Origin: Candidatus Atopostipes pullistercoris
GTDB taxonomy: Bacteria; Bacillota; Bacilli; Lactobacillales; Carnobacteriaceae_A
Direction of reading: 5' to 3'
Assembly (NCBI GenBank): GCA_019116785.1
Contig: DXAZ01000037.1
Coordinates: 1-59,038 of the forward strand
DNA length: 59,038 nt
Position numbers and translations under genes: made by a program. The notes beneath the pieces are model-generated. The model was given only the letters and a program-made list of their open reading frames with translations. It did not search any database and had not been told where the DNA came from. Below, one piece after another: positions 15,604 to 23,343 of this stretch (positions are counted from its first letter, which is position 1; the number at the start of each line of letters is the position of its first letter).

Positions 15604-16548
15604 ATGAAGGATAAAATTATTGTCATTGTTGGACCAACAGCTGTGGGCAAGACAGCATACAGTATAGAACTCGCTAAACAATTTAACGGTGAAGTGATTA
15701 GTGGGGATTCTATGCAGATTTATAAAACTTTAGATGTTGGTACAGCAAAAGTTACCCCTGAAGAAATGGATGGGATCCCTCATCATTTAATAGATATTAA
15801 AGAAACGGATGAATCTTATTCAGTGTCAGATTTTCAAAAAGATGCCTCCGAAGAAATCGAAAAAATGATAGAAAAAGGAAAAGTTCCTATTGTTGTTGGA
15901 GGAACAGGATTATATATTGAATCATTATTGTATTCTGTATCTCATAGTGGAGAAGCAGAGCCAAATTTTGAGTTAAGAGATGAATTAGAAGAATATGCAA
16001 AAAAAAATAGTAACCAGGAATTGTGGAAAAAATTAGATAAGATTGACCCAGAAGCTGCTGAAAAAATTCATCCCAACAATGTTAGACGAGTTATTCGTGC
16101 GTTAGAAGTGTATTATGAGACGGGTCAGTTGTTTTCTTCTTTTCAAAATGAGCGGAAGAAAAAAGAGGCTCGATATGAGGCTTATATAATATGTTTGAAT
16201 ACGGATCGTTCATTACTTTATGAACGAATTAATAAACGAGTAGATATTATGATAGAAGAAGGGCTGGTTGAAGAAGCCCAAAGTCTTTGGAAAAAATTAG
16301 GCCCCCAAGCAAATGCTCAAAGTACGAAAGGAATTGGCTATCAAGAGTTGTTCCTTTATTTTAATCATCAGATAACTTTGGATGAAGCTGTAGAAAAAAT
16401 TAAACAAAATTCTAGAAGATACGCTAAACGACAATTGACTTGGTTTAGAAATCGATTAGAAAAGGTTCATTGGTATGATTTTATTTTAGAGCCTGAAGGA
16501 AAAGAAAAAAGTTTTATAGAAATCAAAGAATTTTTAAAGGATGAGTGA
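15604..16548 (+). CDS. miaA: tRNA dimethylallyltransferase
   Basis: 314 aa enzyme adding the isopentenyl group to A37 of tRNAs reading UNN codons. P-loop GPTAVGKT is at residues 9-16, then SGDSMQIYKTLDVGTAKV and GGTGLYIES, all MiaA hallmarks. It is the first gene of a unit with hflX, whose start lies one base beyond the miaA stop. This mirrors the miaA-hfq-hflX neighbourhood in other bacteria, but hfq is absent here. Expression likely comes from the extended -10 promoter just upstream. Confidence 0.96.
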   Translation: MKDKIIVIVGPTAVGKTAYSIELAKQFNGEVISGDSMQIYKTLDVGTAKVTPEEMDGIPHHLIDIKETDESYSVSDFQKDASEEIEKMIEKGKVPIVVGGTGLYIESLLYSVSHSGEAEPNFELRDELEEYAKKNSNQELWKKLDKIDPEAAEKIHPNNVRRVIRALEVYYETGQLFSSFQNERKKKEARYEAYIICLNTDRSLLYERINKRVDIMIEEGLVEEAQSLWKKLGPQANAQSTKGIGYQELFLYFNHQITLDEAVEKIKQNSRRYAKRQLTWFRNRLEKVHWYDFILEPEGKEKSFIEIKEFLKDE

Positions 16549-16549
16549 T

Positions 16550-17791
16550 ATGGACAGACCCGTTGAAAAAGGAATAGTTGTTGCGATTCAGACAAAGGAA
16601 ACGGATGAAGATTTCCATTATTCCTTAGAAGAGTTGAGACAACTTGTCGAAAATACAGGTGTTGAAGTCGTGGGTGAAGTCACTCAAAAAAGAGAAGCTT
16701 TAGACAGTCGTACATTAATAGGTAAGGGAAAATTACAAGAACTAAAGCATCTAGTAGAAGAATTAGAAGCTGCCGTTGTTGTATTTAATCAGGAGCTATC
16801 ACCTAGTCAGGTACGTAATATCCAAGAAGAGATTGATGTGAAGGTCATTGATCGTATTCAAGTTATTTTAGATATTTTTTCTTTGCGAGCGACCAGTAAA
16901 GAAGGTGCCTTACAAGTTCAACTGGCACAACTGAATTATTTATTGCCAAGATTAGTTGGACATGGAATTAATATGTCCAGACTTGGTGGTGGAATTGGGA
17001 CGCGTGGACCTGGAGAGACAAAATTAGAAACGGATCGCCGTCACATTAATCGCCAAATTAATGAGATTAAAAAAGAACTAAAAAAAGTTGAAGGTCATCG
17101 TAGTCGCCGAAGAGAAAGGCGTCAACGTAGTCATTTATTTAGAATTGGATTGATAGGGTATACAAACGCTGGTAAGTCAACAGTTTTAAATGCTTTAACA
17201 GATAGTGAAACGTTTGAGAAGGACGAGTTGTTTGCGACATTAGATCCTATTACAAGACAATTAGAATTACAGTCAGGTCTCCAAGTTACGCTAACAGATA
17301 CTGTAGGATTTATTCAAGATCTACCAACGGATTTAATCGAGGCTTTTCAATCGACTTTAGAAGAAACCAAAGATGTTGATTTGCTTTTGCATGTAGTTGA
17401 TGCATCTTCACCAAATATCGACAGTCATGAAAATACTGTGTTAGAACTAATGAATGATTTAGATATGGATAATATCCCCATGCTTACGGTATACAATAAA
17501 AAGGATTTAGTAAAAGGAGCATTTTATCCAACATTATTTCCAAATATTATTATTTCAGCGATTAAGCCCGAAGATCAAAAACACTTAATTGAAAAAATTG
17601 AAGATACGATTCGAGGCTTATTGGAAGAATATAAAGTAGCTATTCCTGCTAATCGTGGAGATGTGTTAGCAAAATTAAGAACAGAGACAATTATTACCAA
17701 TCAAGAATACGATGAAGAGTCAGAGAAATATCTTGTGACGGGCTTGACAAAAGATAGTGATTGGCTGGATTATTTATTTAATGATTTATAA
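16550..17791 (+). CDS. hflX: GTPase HflX, ribosome-splitting factor
   Basis: 413 aa translational GTPase of the OBG-HflX branch that binds 50S subunits and can split stalled or hibernating ribosomes. The N-terminal HflX domain (about 1-190) includes the glycine-rich SRLGGGIGTRGPGETKLE. The GTPase has G1 GYTNAGKST, G3 DTVGF and G4 NKKD. ATG 16550 lies nine bases after AAAGG; an ATG at 16541 directly abuts it and is less likely. The reading starts right after the miaA stop, so translation is probably coupled. Confidence 0.94.
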   Translation: MDRPVEKGIVVAIQTKETDEDFHYSLEELRQLVENTGVEVVGEVTQKREALDSRTLIGKGKLQELKHLVEELEAAVVVFNQELSPSQVRNIQEEIDVKVIDRIQVILDIFSLRATSKEGALQVQLAQLNYLLPRLVGHGINMSRLGGGIGTRGPGETKLETDRRHINRQINEIKKELKKVEGHRSRRRERRQRSHLFRIGLIGYTNAGKSTVLNALTDSETFEKDELFATLDPITRQLELQSGLQVTLTDTVGFIQDLPTDLIEAFQSTLEETKDVDLLLHVVDASSPNIDSHENTVLELMNDLDMDNIPMLTVYNKKDLVKGAFYPTLFPNIIISAIKPEDQKHLIEKIEDTIRGLLEEYKVAIPANRGDVLAKLRTETIITNQEYDEESEKYLVTGLTKDSDWLDYLFNDL

Positions 17792-17818
17792 AATTTCTCA
17801 AAGAAAAGGTGTTTATTT

Positions 17819-18763
17819 TTGAGTAATGAAAAAAAGTTGATCAATTTAAGTAAAGAAAATAAAATTGAAACAAAAGGCAAAACAGAAAACCTAAATCGAA
17901 AGCTAAAAAGTGAAAAAGATAAAAAGAAAAAACAAGATAATTCAAATAAAAAAGTATCTTCTAAGTCATTTCGGATGATTTCAAAGATAGAGCCGCAAAA
18001 AAGAAAAGGTCGTTATAATATTTATATTAATGATGACTTTGCTTTTGGCGTGGATGAAGAGGTATTGATTAAATTTGAACTGAGTAAAGGACTACATGTA
18101 ACCAAAGAGTTGCAAAAGAAAATAGAAAATGAAGACTCTTATTACAAAGCCTATCAAAAAACACTAAACTATCTTAGTTATTCCTTGCGTTCTGAAAAAC
18201 AAATCAGAGATTATTTAGCTAAACACGAACTTTATCATTTTAGTGACCGAATGGTTGAGCAATTAAAAAGTATGCGCTTGATTGATGATTTAAATTTTGC
18301 ACAAAGTTTTGTTCGCTCACAAGCAAATATTAACCAAAAAGGTCCTAGAAATATCGAGCAAGATTTGAAAAAAAAAGGAATTAAGGAAGATTTTATTTTA
18401 ATAGCTCTAGATGAATATCCTTATGAGCAACAATTAGAAAATGCGATACATCTAGCTTCCAAAAAATGGGAGAAAACGAGGAAAAACTCTGAAATTGAAA
18501 GTATTCAAAAAGTAAAAGCGTATTTATTAAATAAAGGGTATTCTTTTGATTTAGTGGATGAAGCCATGGCTGCGATAGATACGAAAAAAGATAAGAATGC
18601 TGAATACAATGCCTTAGTAAATCAAGGAGACAAAGCGCTTAAAAGGTATTCTCGCAAATATGAAGGCTATGAGTTGTCCCAAAGGATTAAAGGTTATTTA
18701 TATAATAAAGGCTATCCTACAGAATTAATTAATCGTTATATAGATGAGAGGGAAATGGAATAA
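17819..18763 (+). CDS. recX: Recombination regulator RecX with a long basic N-terminal tail
   Basis: 314 aa RecX-family protein, which binds and modulates RecA filaments. The family core begins about residue 53 (MISKIEPQKRKGRYNIYI) and contains YLSYSLRSEKQIRDYL and NFAQSFVRSQ, made of repeated three-helix units. Residues 2-50 form a Lys/Asn/Glu-rich low-complexity tail, unlike the short leader usual in RecX. TTG 17819 is the start, with AAAAGGTG at good spacing; no internal ATG before residue 53 has a binding site. The 3' end overlaps or abuts mutY. Confidence 0.9.
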   Translation: MSNEKKLINLSKENKIETKGKTENLNRKLKSEKDKKKKQDNSNKKVSSKSFRMISKIEPQKRKGRYNIYINDDFAFGVDEEVLIKFELSKGLHVTKELQKKIENEDSYYKAYQKTLNYLSYSLRSEKQIRDYLAKHELYHFSDRMVEQLKSMRLIDDLNFAQSFVRSQANINQKGPRNIEQDLKKKGIKEDFILIALDEYPYEQQLENAIHLASKKWEKTRKNSEIESIQKVKAYLLNKGYSFDLVDEAMAAIDTKKDKNAEYNALVNQGDKALKRYSRKYEGYELSQRIKGYLYNKGYPTELINRYIDEREME

Positions 18764-18764
18764 A

Positions 18765-19970
18765 TTGTTTAAGATTGAATATACTAAAAAAGAACTCAAA
18801 GAAAAATTTAATATTGAAATGTGGACGGATGAAAAAATACGTTCATTTCAGAAAATTTTGATGGATTGGTACGACCAGCAAGAAACAGATCATAATTTTC
18901 CATGGCGAGAATCTGGAGCACCTTATAATATTTGGGTCTCTGAAATCATGCTTCAACAAACAAGAACCGATACAGTTATTCCATATTATGAAAGATTTAT
19001 TGAAGCGTTTCCGACCATTAAAAGTTTAGCAGAAGCTTCTGAAGATCAGGTGTTAAAGATGTGGGAAGGCTTGGGTTATTATTCAAGGGCACGAAATTTA
19101 AGAGAAGCAGCTCAACAAATTATGATTCATCATGGGGGTATTTTCCCAAATAATCCAAAAGAAATTATTCAACTAAAAGGAATTGGTCCTTATACAGCTG
19201 GTGCAATTAGTAGTATGGCCTTTGGCTTACCTACTCCAGCAATTGATGGTAATTTAATGCGGGTTTTAAGCCGTTTATTTGAAATTGATTTAGATATTAC
19301 AAAAGCTAAAAATAGAAAAGTTTTTGAAACGGTTGCTTTATATTTAATAGATGAAGAAAGACCAGGAGACTTTAACCAAGCTTTAATGGATTTAGGTCGT
19401 ACAATTTGTACTCCGAAGAATTATTTCCCGGAAAGATCACCTGTGAAAGAGTTCAATGCCTCTTATCTTAATGATACTTGGCATAAATATCCTGTAAAAA
19501 AGGCGAAAAACAAACCAAAACCGGCTACTTATCTTTCATTAGTTATTCAAAATGAAATGGGAGAATATTTACTCGAAAAACGTCCAGATACTGGGTTATT
19601 AGCAAATACCTGGCAATTTCCTATGATTCAAGTGGAAGAAATTGTAACAGACGGGACTTGGAAACCCTTTGAACCAATTATTTTAGAAACTTTAAACCGA
19701 GAAAATAAAATGTATACTGAACAATTTATCGAAGAAAAATATAATTTGCCGATTACAATAAATGATCAAACTTCAGGAGTAGTAGAACATATCTTTAGTC
19801 ATTTAAAGTGGTCAGTGTCAATTTTTAACGGAGAAAAAATTGCTTCTTCTCTAAATCAAGAGATTCCTAAAAACTGTGAGTGGGTGAAGCCACAAGATTT
19901 TGATCAGTACACTTTTTCAACTGTTCAGAAAAAAATATGGACAAATTTTACTGAAATTACTTTATTTTAA
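18765..19970 (+). CDS. mutY: Adenine DNA glycosylase MutY lacking the iron-sulphur cysteines
   Basis: 401 aa glycosylase removing adenine mispaired with 8-oxoguanine. The catalytic Glu is in SEIMLQQTR (Glu60), the HhH motif in LKGIGPYTAG and the catalytic Asp in PAIDGN (Asp161). The C-terminal third is a NUDIX-like 8-oxoG recognition domain. The cluster loop keeps only the first Cys (215). The other three positions are Pro222, Ser225 and Asn231 instead of Cys, so no 4Fe-4S cluster can form in the usual way. The start is uncertain: TTG 18765 has GAGAGGG 12 bases upstream, while ATG 18744 in the same frame has none. It follows recX closely. Confidence 0.93.
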   Translation: MFKIEYTKKELKEKFNIEMWTDEKIRSFQKILMDWYDQQETDHNFPWRESGAPYNIWVSEIMLQQTRTDTVIPYYERFIEAFPTIKSLAEASEDQVLKMWEGLGYYSRARNLREAAQQIMIHHGGIFPNNPKEIIQLKGIGPYTAGAISSMAFGLPTPAIDGNLMRVLSRLFEIDLDITKAKNRKVFETVALYLIDEERPGDFNQALMDLGRTICTPKNYFPERSPVKEFNASYLNDTWHKYPVKKAKNKPKPATYLSLVIQNEMGEYLLEKRPDTGLLANTWQFPMIQVEEIVTDGTWKPFEPIILETLNRENKMYTEQFIEEKYNLPITINDQTSGVVEHIFSHLKWSVSIFNGEKIASSLNQEIPKNCEWVKPQDFDQYTFSTVQKKIWTNFTEITLF

Positions 19971-19994
19971 AGGGAATGGAGGAATAAAGAACGA

Positions 19995-22028
19995 ATGAAT
20001 TATTATTCAAGAAAAAAGAATACATCTAAGAGTAACATAGGGCGATATATTGGAATAATCATTGTATCAATTCTACTAATCGTTGCCTTAATTATAGGCT
20101 ATAAATATTGGACAGGTAAACAAAGGAAAGAAAAGGCGAATGAAGTAGCGACTTCTTTTATAGAAGCGTTGGAAGCCAAAGATTATGACCAACTGACTAA
20201 CACCTTATCTCCATCATCTTTAGAGGAAATAGGGTACACAGAAGAAAAAGTAAAAGAAAGGTACGAGACTATTTATGGTGGAATTGGGGCAAATGATCTT
20301 GAAGTGGATCATATGGAATTAGAAGAAAGTGAAGAAGACAATTCCTTTGTGCTTCGCTATGATTTAAACATGACCACTTCACTAGGTGAATTAGAAACCC
20401 AATCCTATGAAACAAATCTTCAAGAAATAGATAATGATTTTTTCGTTGCTTGGAATACACATTTAATTTTCCCAGATATGGATGAAGAAGATACCATTCA
20501 AATTCAGTTTACTTCAGGTAAAAGAGGAAATATTCTTGATCGAAATGGCGAGTTATTAGCGGGAGAAGGCAAGGCTTGGCAAGTCGGTTTACATCCAGCA
20601 CAACTTGAAGAAGGTGAGGGAAAAGAAGAAAATCTCCAAAATATTGCAAAAACATTTGATATAAACGTGGAACAGTTGGAGCAGTTATTATCTGCAGAGT
20701 GGGTAACCGATGAAAGTTTTGTTCCTTTCGCTTTAGTAGATGAAGGAAAAACTCCAGAAATAACAGGTGTTGTTTATCAAGAAACTACTACGAGATCCTA
20801 TTTTTTAGGTGAGGCAGGAGCACATCTGATAGGTTACATAGGGGAAGTTTACGCAGAAGATATTGAAGAAGATCCCTCCTTACAACCTGGAGACATTATT
20901 GGAAAATCTGGTTTAGAAGCTGCTTTCGATGATCGCTTAAGAGGAGGTAAAGGAGGGGAGATTAATATCCTAGATGAGGCTGGGGAAACAAAAAGCACCT
21001 TACAAAAAGCTCCTGTTGAAGATGGGGAAGATATTACATTAACCATTGATTCTAAGTTACAAAAACGTTACTTTGAAACTTTTGAAGGTGAAAAAGGTGG
21101 AGCAGTGGTGACAGATCCCACTTCTGGAGAATTACTCGTTTTAACTAGTTCACCTTCATATGATCCAACATTAATGGCCCGAGGAATTAGTGGAGACAAA
21201 TATCAAGAGTATGCGGAAAGTCCAGATTCTCCATTTTTAGCTCGTTATGCAGCTCGTTATGCTCCAGGATCAACCTTTAAAATGATTACAGCAGCCATTG
21301 GTTTAGAATCGGGAACAACGAACTTAGAAAAAACACATACAATTACAAGTCTACAATGGCAAAAAGATGATTCTTGGGGAAATTATAAAGTGACTCGAGT
21401 TAGTGATCATCCAACAGAAGTAAATTTAGAAGATGCACTCATTTATTCTGATAATATTTTCTTTGCTCAAGAAGTTTTAGAAATGGGAGCTGAAACATAT
21501 TTGGAAGGATTAAAGAAGTTCCCGTTTGATGAGACTTTTGATTTACCTATAAATATGAAAAAGGCACAAATTTCAAATAGTGGTTCCTTTGATTCACAAC
21601 CCCTACTCGCAGATACAGCGTTTGGGCAAGGGCAGTTATTAATGAGTCCTTTACATCAAGCAATTTTTTATAGTGCATTTGCAAATAATGGAACGCTTAC
21701 TTTCCCAAAGCTGGAGTTAAATTCTAACGAACCAGAAACCATGCAACCTATAGAGCCAAAAACAGCAGAAACGATTGAAAAAATATTAGTTCAAGTGGTC
21801 GAAGACTCAAACGGAACAGCCCATGTACTCAACAAATCTCCGTTATCTTTAGCAGCTAAGACAGGTACGGCAGAGTTTAAAGGTGAAGAAGAAGGAAATG
21901 ATACAAATGGTTTTGTAGTCGCTTTTGATGCAGAAAATCATTCCTTCCTATCTACGATTTTTATCGAAGATAAATCAGGAAGTAGTGTCGCTAATCAATT
22001 TGCCTCCGTTTTAGCACAACATGAATAA
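19995..22028 (+). CDS. Class B penicillin-binding protein, MecA/PBP3 type
   Basis: 677 aa membrane-anchored transpeptidase cross-linking peptidoglycan. A single transmembrane helix is at 18-37, an NTF2-like MecA_N domain at about 45-155, a dimerisation domain at about 160-340 and a transpeptidase domain from about 345. Active-site motifs are Ser426-T-F-Lys429, Ser485-D-Asn487 and Lys622-T-G. This architecture is that of low-affinity PBPs such as enterococcal PBP5/PBP4 and staphylococcal PBP2a, as well as B. subtilis PbpC. Beta-lactam affinity cannot be judged from sequence alone. GGAGG lies 12 bases before the ATG. It follows mutY by 24 bases. Confidence 0.92.
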   Translation: MNYYSRKKNTSKSNIGRYIGIIIVSILLIVALIIGYKYWTGKQRKEKANEVATSFIEALEAKDYDQLTNTLSPSSLEEIGYTEEKVKERYETIYGGIGANDLEVDHMELEESEEDNSFVLRYDLNMTTSLGELETQSYETNLQEIDNDFFVAWNTHLIFPDMDEEDTIQIQFTSGKRGNILDRNGELLAGEGKAWQVGLHPAQLEEGEGKEENLQNIAKTFDINVEQLEQLLSAEWVTDESFVPFALVDEGKTPEITGVVYQETTTRSYFLGEAGAHLIGYIGEVYAEDIEEDPSLQPGDIIGKSGLEAAFDDRLRGGKGGEINILDEAGETKSTLQKAPVEDGEDITLTIDSKLQKRYFETFEGEKGGAVVTDPTSGELLVLTSSPSYDPTLMARGISGDKYQEYAESPDSPFLARYAARYAPGSTFKMITAAIGLESGTTNLEKTHTITSLQWQKDDSWGNYKVTRVSDHPTEVNLEDALIYSDNIFFAQEVLEMGAETYLEGLKKFPFDETFDLPINMKKAQISNSGSFDSQPLLADTAFGQGQLLMSPLHQAIFYSAFANNGTLTFPKLELNSNEPETMQPIEPKTAETIEKILVQVVEDSNGTAHVLNKSPLSLAAKTGTAEFKGEEEGNDTNGFVVAFDAENHSFLSTIFIEDKSGSSVANQFASVLAQHE

Positions 22029-22081
22029 AGTAAAGTAAGCTTCATATTTACAAATCTTATTTTGTTTGATTTGAGTATATT

Positions 22082-22092
22082 TATGTTACAAT
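22082..22092 (+). promoter_or_regulatory. Extended -10 promoter of the DUF402 gene
   Basis: TATGTTACAAT supplies TG-T plus TACAAT (22087-22092). Transcription should begin about 22099. Confidence 0.55.
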
Positions 22093-22098
22093 TTTAGG

Positions 22099-22149
22099 TG
22101 AGAGTTGTTTATTATTTGGAATAATAAACAAAAGAATAACTGAGAGTTG
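22099..22149 (+). repeat. Direct repeats flanking a perfect hairpin in the DUF402 5' leader
   Basis: TGAGAGTTG occurs at 22099-22107 and again at 22141-22149. Between them TTGTTTATTATT (22105-22116) pairs perfectly with AATAATAAACAA (22120-22131) around TGG. The second repeat provides the only SD-like sequence before ATG 22159. Confidence 0.7.
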
Positions 22150-22158
22150 GCTAAATAA

Positions 22159-22698
22159 ATGAAAAACAAACCAAAAGAAGGAGACATTATAACACTAAAA
22201 AGTTATAAACATGATGGAAGCTTACATCGCACATGGCGTGACACTATGGTATTAAAAACAACGGAAAAAGCGTTAATCGGTTGTAATGACCATACCCTAG
22301 TAATAGAATCAGATGGAAGACGATGGCGAACGCGTGAACCAGCTCTTGTTTATTTTCACGAAGAATACTGGTTTAACATTGTCACCATGATTCGTCAAAA
22401 AGGAATTTCTTATTATTGTAATTTAGCTTCTCCTTTTTTAATTGATGAAGAAGGCGCAAAATATATTGATTATGATTTAGATGTTAAAATATTCCCAGAT
22501 GGAGAAAAACGTCTGCTTGATGTCGATGAATATGAAGTCCATGGGAAAAAATATAACTATCCAAATGAAATAGACCCTATTTTAAATGAACATGTGAAAA
22601 TATTAGTGAGCTGGATAAGAAATGAAAGAGGACCATTTTCAAAAGAATATGTTGATTTATGGTTCAATCGATACAAACAACTAACAGGTAAAAAATAA
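22159..22698 (+). CDS. DUF402 nucleoside tri-/diphosphate phosphatase
   Basis: 179 aa protein of the DUF402/FomD-like family. The Gram-positive members (S. aureus Sa1684, Ntdp) hydrolyse nucleoside di- and triphosphates. Matching features are [24 protein letters not shown] at the start (two short blocks), then [24 protein letters not shown] and the metal-binding-type segment [14 protein letters not shown]. The binding site is weak (TGAGAG nine or more bases before ATG) and lies in a direct repeat next to a hairpin. It is a single gene with its own promoter and terminator. Cellular substrate not visible. Confidence 0.9.
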   Translation: MKNKPKEGDIITLKSYKHDGSLHRTWRDTMVLKTTEKALIGCNDHTLVIESDGRRWRTREPALVYFHEEYWFNIVTMIRQKGISYYCNLASPFLIDEEGAKYIDYDLDVKIFPDGEKRLLDVDEYEVHGKKYNYPNEIDPILNEHVKILVSWIRNERGPFSKEYVDLWFNRYKQLTGKK

Positions 22699-22699
22699 A

Positions 22700-22737
22700 A
22701 AAAGCGATGTAGAGAAATCTACACCGCTTTTTTTTAG
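22700..22737. terminator. Terminator after the DUF402 gene
   Basis: AAAAAAGCG-TGTAGA pairs with TCTACA-CGCTTTTTT across a GAAA loop with one mismatch. A and T runs make it work in both directions. It lies just beyond the 3' end of the minus-strand small RNA. Confidence 0.9.
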
Positions 22738-22743
22738 GAAAAC

Positions 22744-22867
22744 AAAAAAACGTATCGCTTCGGTGTAATCACGGCAAAACGATACGTTAGTTAAGCCATT
22801 GAGTAACACCGTTTTATGTCAGCACATATCAGCTTACTGACATAAAAGGGTGGGTCAAAAGGCTTAT
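22744..22867 (-). ncRNA. Candidate small regulatory RNA, about 124 nt, family not recognised
   Basis: Seen on the minus strand: a promoter (22875-22902) fires into a compact structured segment. Closing stem P1 pairs TAAGCC (22866-22861) with GGCTTA (22797-22792). Inside it hairpin P2 has 11 perfect pairs (TTTTATGTCAG with CTGACATAAAA, 22847-22837 and 22822-22812) and a 14-nt loop. Between P1 and P2 is an unpaired GACCCACCC. A 9-bp hairpin AACGTATCG/CGATACGTT (22788-22749) followed by seven T ends it. No ORF with a binding site lies within. C-rich unpaired stretches in Firmicutes small RNAs often pair with ribosome binding sites, so a trans-acting role is my inference. I could not match it to 6S, SRP or a known riboswitch. 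Confidence 0.7.
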
Positions 22868-22874
22868 AAAAAGT

Positions 22875-22902
22875 ATTATAACATAGGTGATTATTAATGC
22901 AA
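22875..22902 (-). promoter_or_regulatory. Promoter of the candidate small RNA
   Basis: Minus strand TTGCAT (22902-22897), 16-base spacer ending TATGT, perfect TATAAT (22880-22875). This gives a start at about 22867, exactly where stem P1 begins. Confidence 0.75.
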
Positions 22903-22915
22903 ATAAGAAATTTAC

Positions 22916-23155
22916 TTAATAGTAGTACTTGCTTTCATCATTACTCATATTTTTTTCCATTGCTTCCTCAAATTTTAATAAACCTTCTTGAGTCTTTAAA
23001 ATGGACTTTTGCGTTAAGTCATTTAATCTGTATGCAAGGTCTTTTTTAGTATCAGTTCCCTTTTGTGGAGCTAAAAAGAATGCACCAGCTGCTCCTGCAA
23101 TTGTTCCTACGATAAGTCCTAAACTCATTAAATTTCTCGTTTTATTTTTACTCAC
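22916..23155 (-). CDS. YtxH domain-containing protein
   Basis: 79 aa small membrane protein. One glycine-rich helix GLIVGTIAGAAGAFFLAPQKG matches the YtxH signature (G-xxx-G pattern ending in APxxG). A charged, helical cytoplasmic tail follows, with tyrosines at the C-terminus. Members are general-stress associated in Bacillus; molecular function is unknown. GTG 23155 is the start because GGAGGG lies five bases upstream; the frame upstream of it contains no binding site. It is divergent from the exporter-like gene and is followed by the small RNA promoter 14 bases past its stop. Confidence 0.8.
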   Translation of the reverse strand: MSKNKTRNLMSLGLIVGTIAGAAGAFFLAPQKGTDTKKDLAYRLNDLTQKSILKTQEGLLKFEEAMEKNMSNDESKYYY

Positions 23156-23343
23156 AGTTTCCCTCCTAAAATATCGATATAGTATTGCTACGATTATATA
23201 ATAGATTTCAATTAAGTTACAATTATACACTATTTTAATTGTAAAAATTGTTCAATAAGCATTTAAAATAATAGATTATCTGGCTCAAATCATTTATACT
23301 AGTTGCACAATGAATGTTTAATTTAAGAAAATTGAAAGAGAGA

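Noticed and set aside
22744-22867. 6S RNA, SRP RNA or a preQ1-type riboswitch as identity for the small RNA.
   Set aside because: It is too short for 6S and lacks the long rod with central bubble. It has no SRP tetraloop or GGA/AGC motif. No gene starts downstream on its strand to be controlled in cis.
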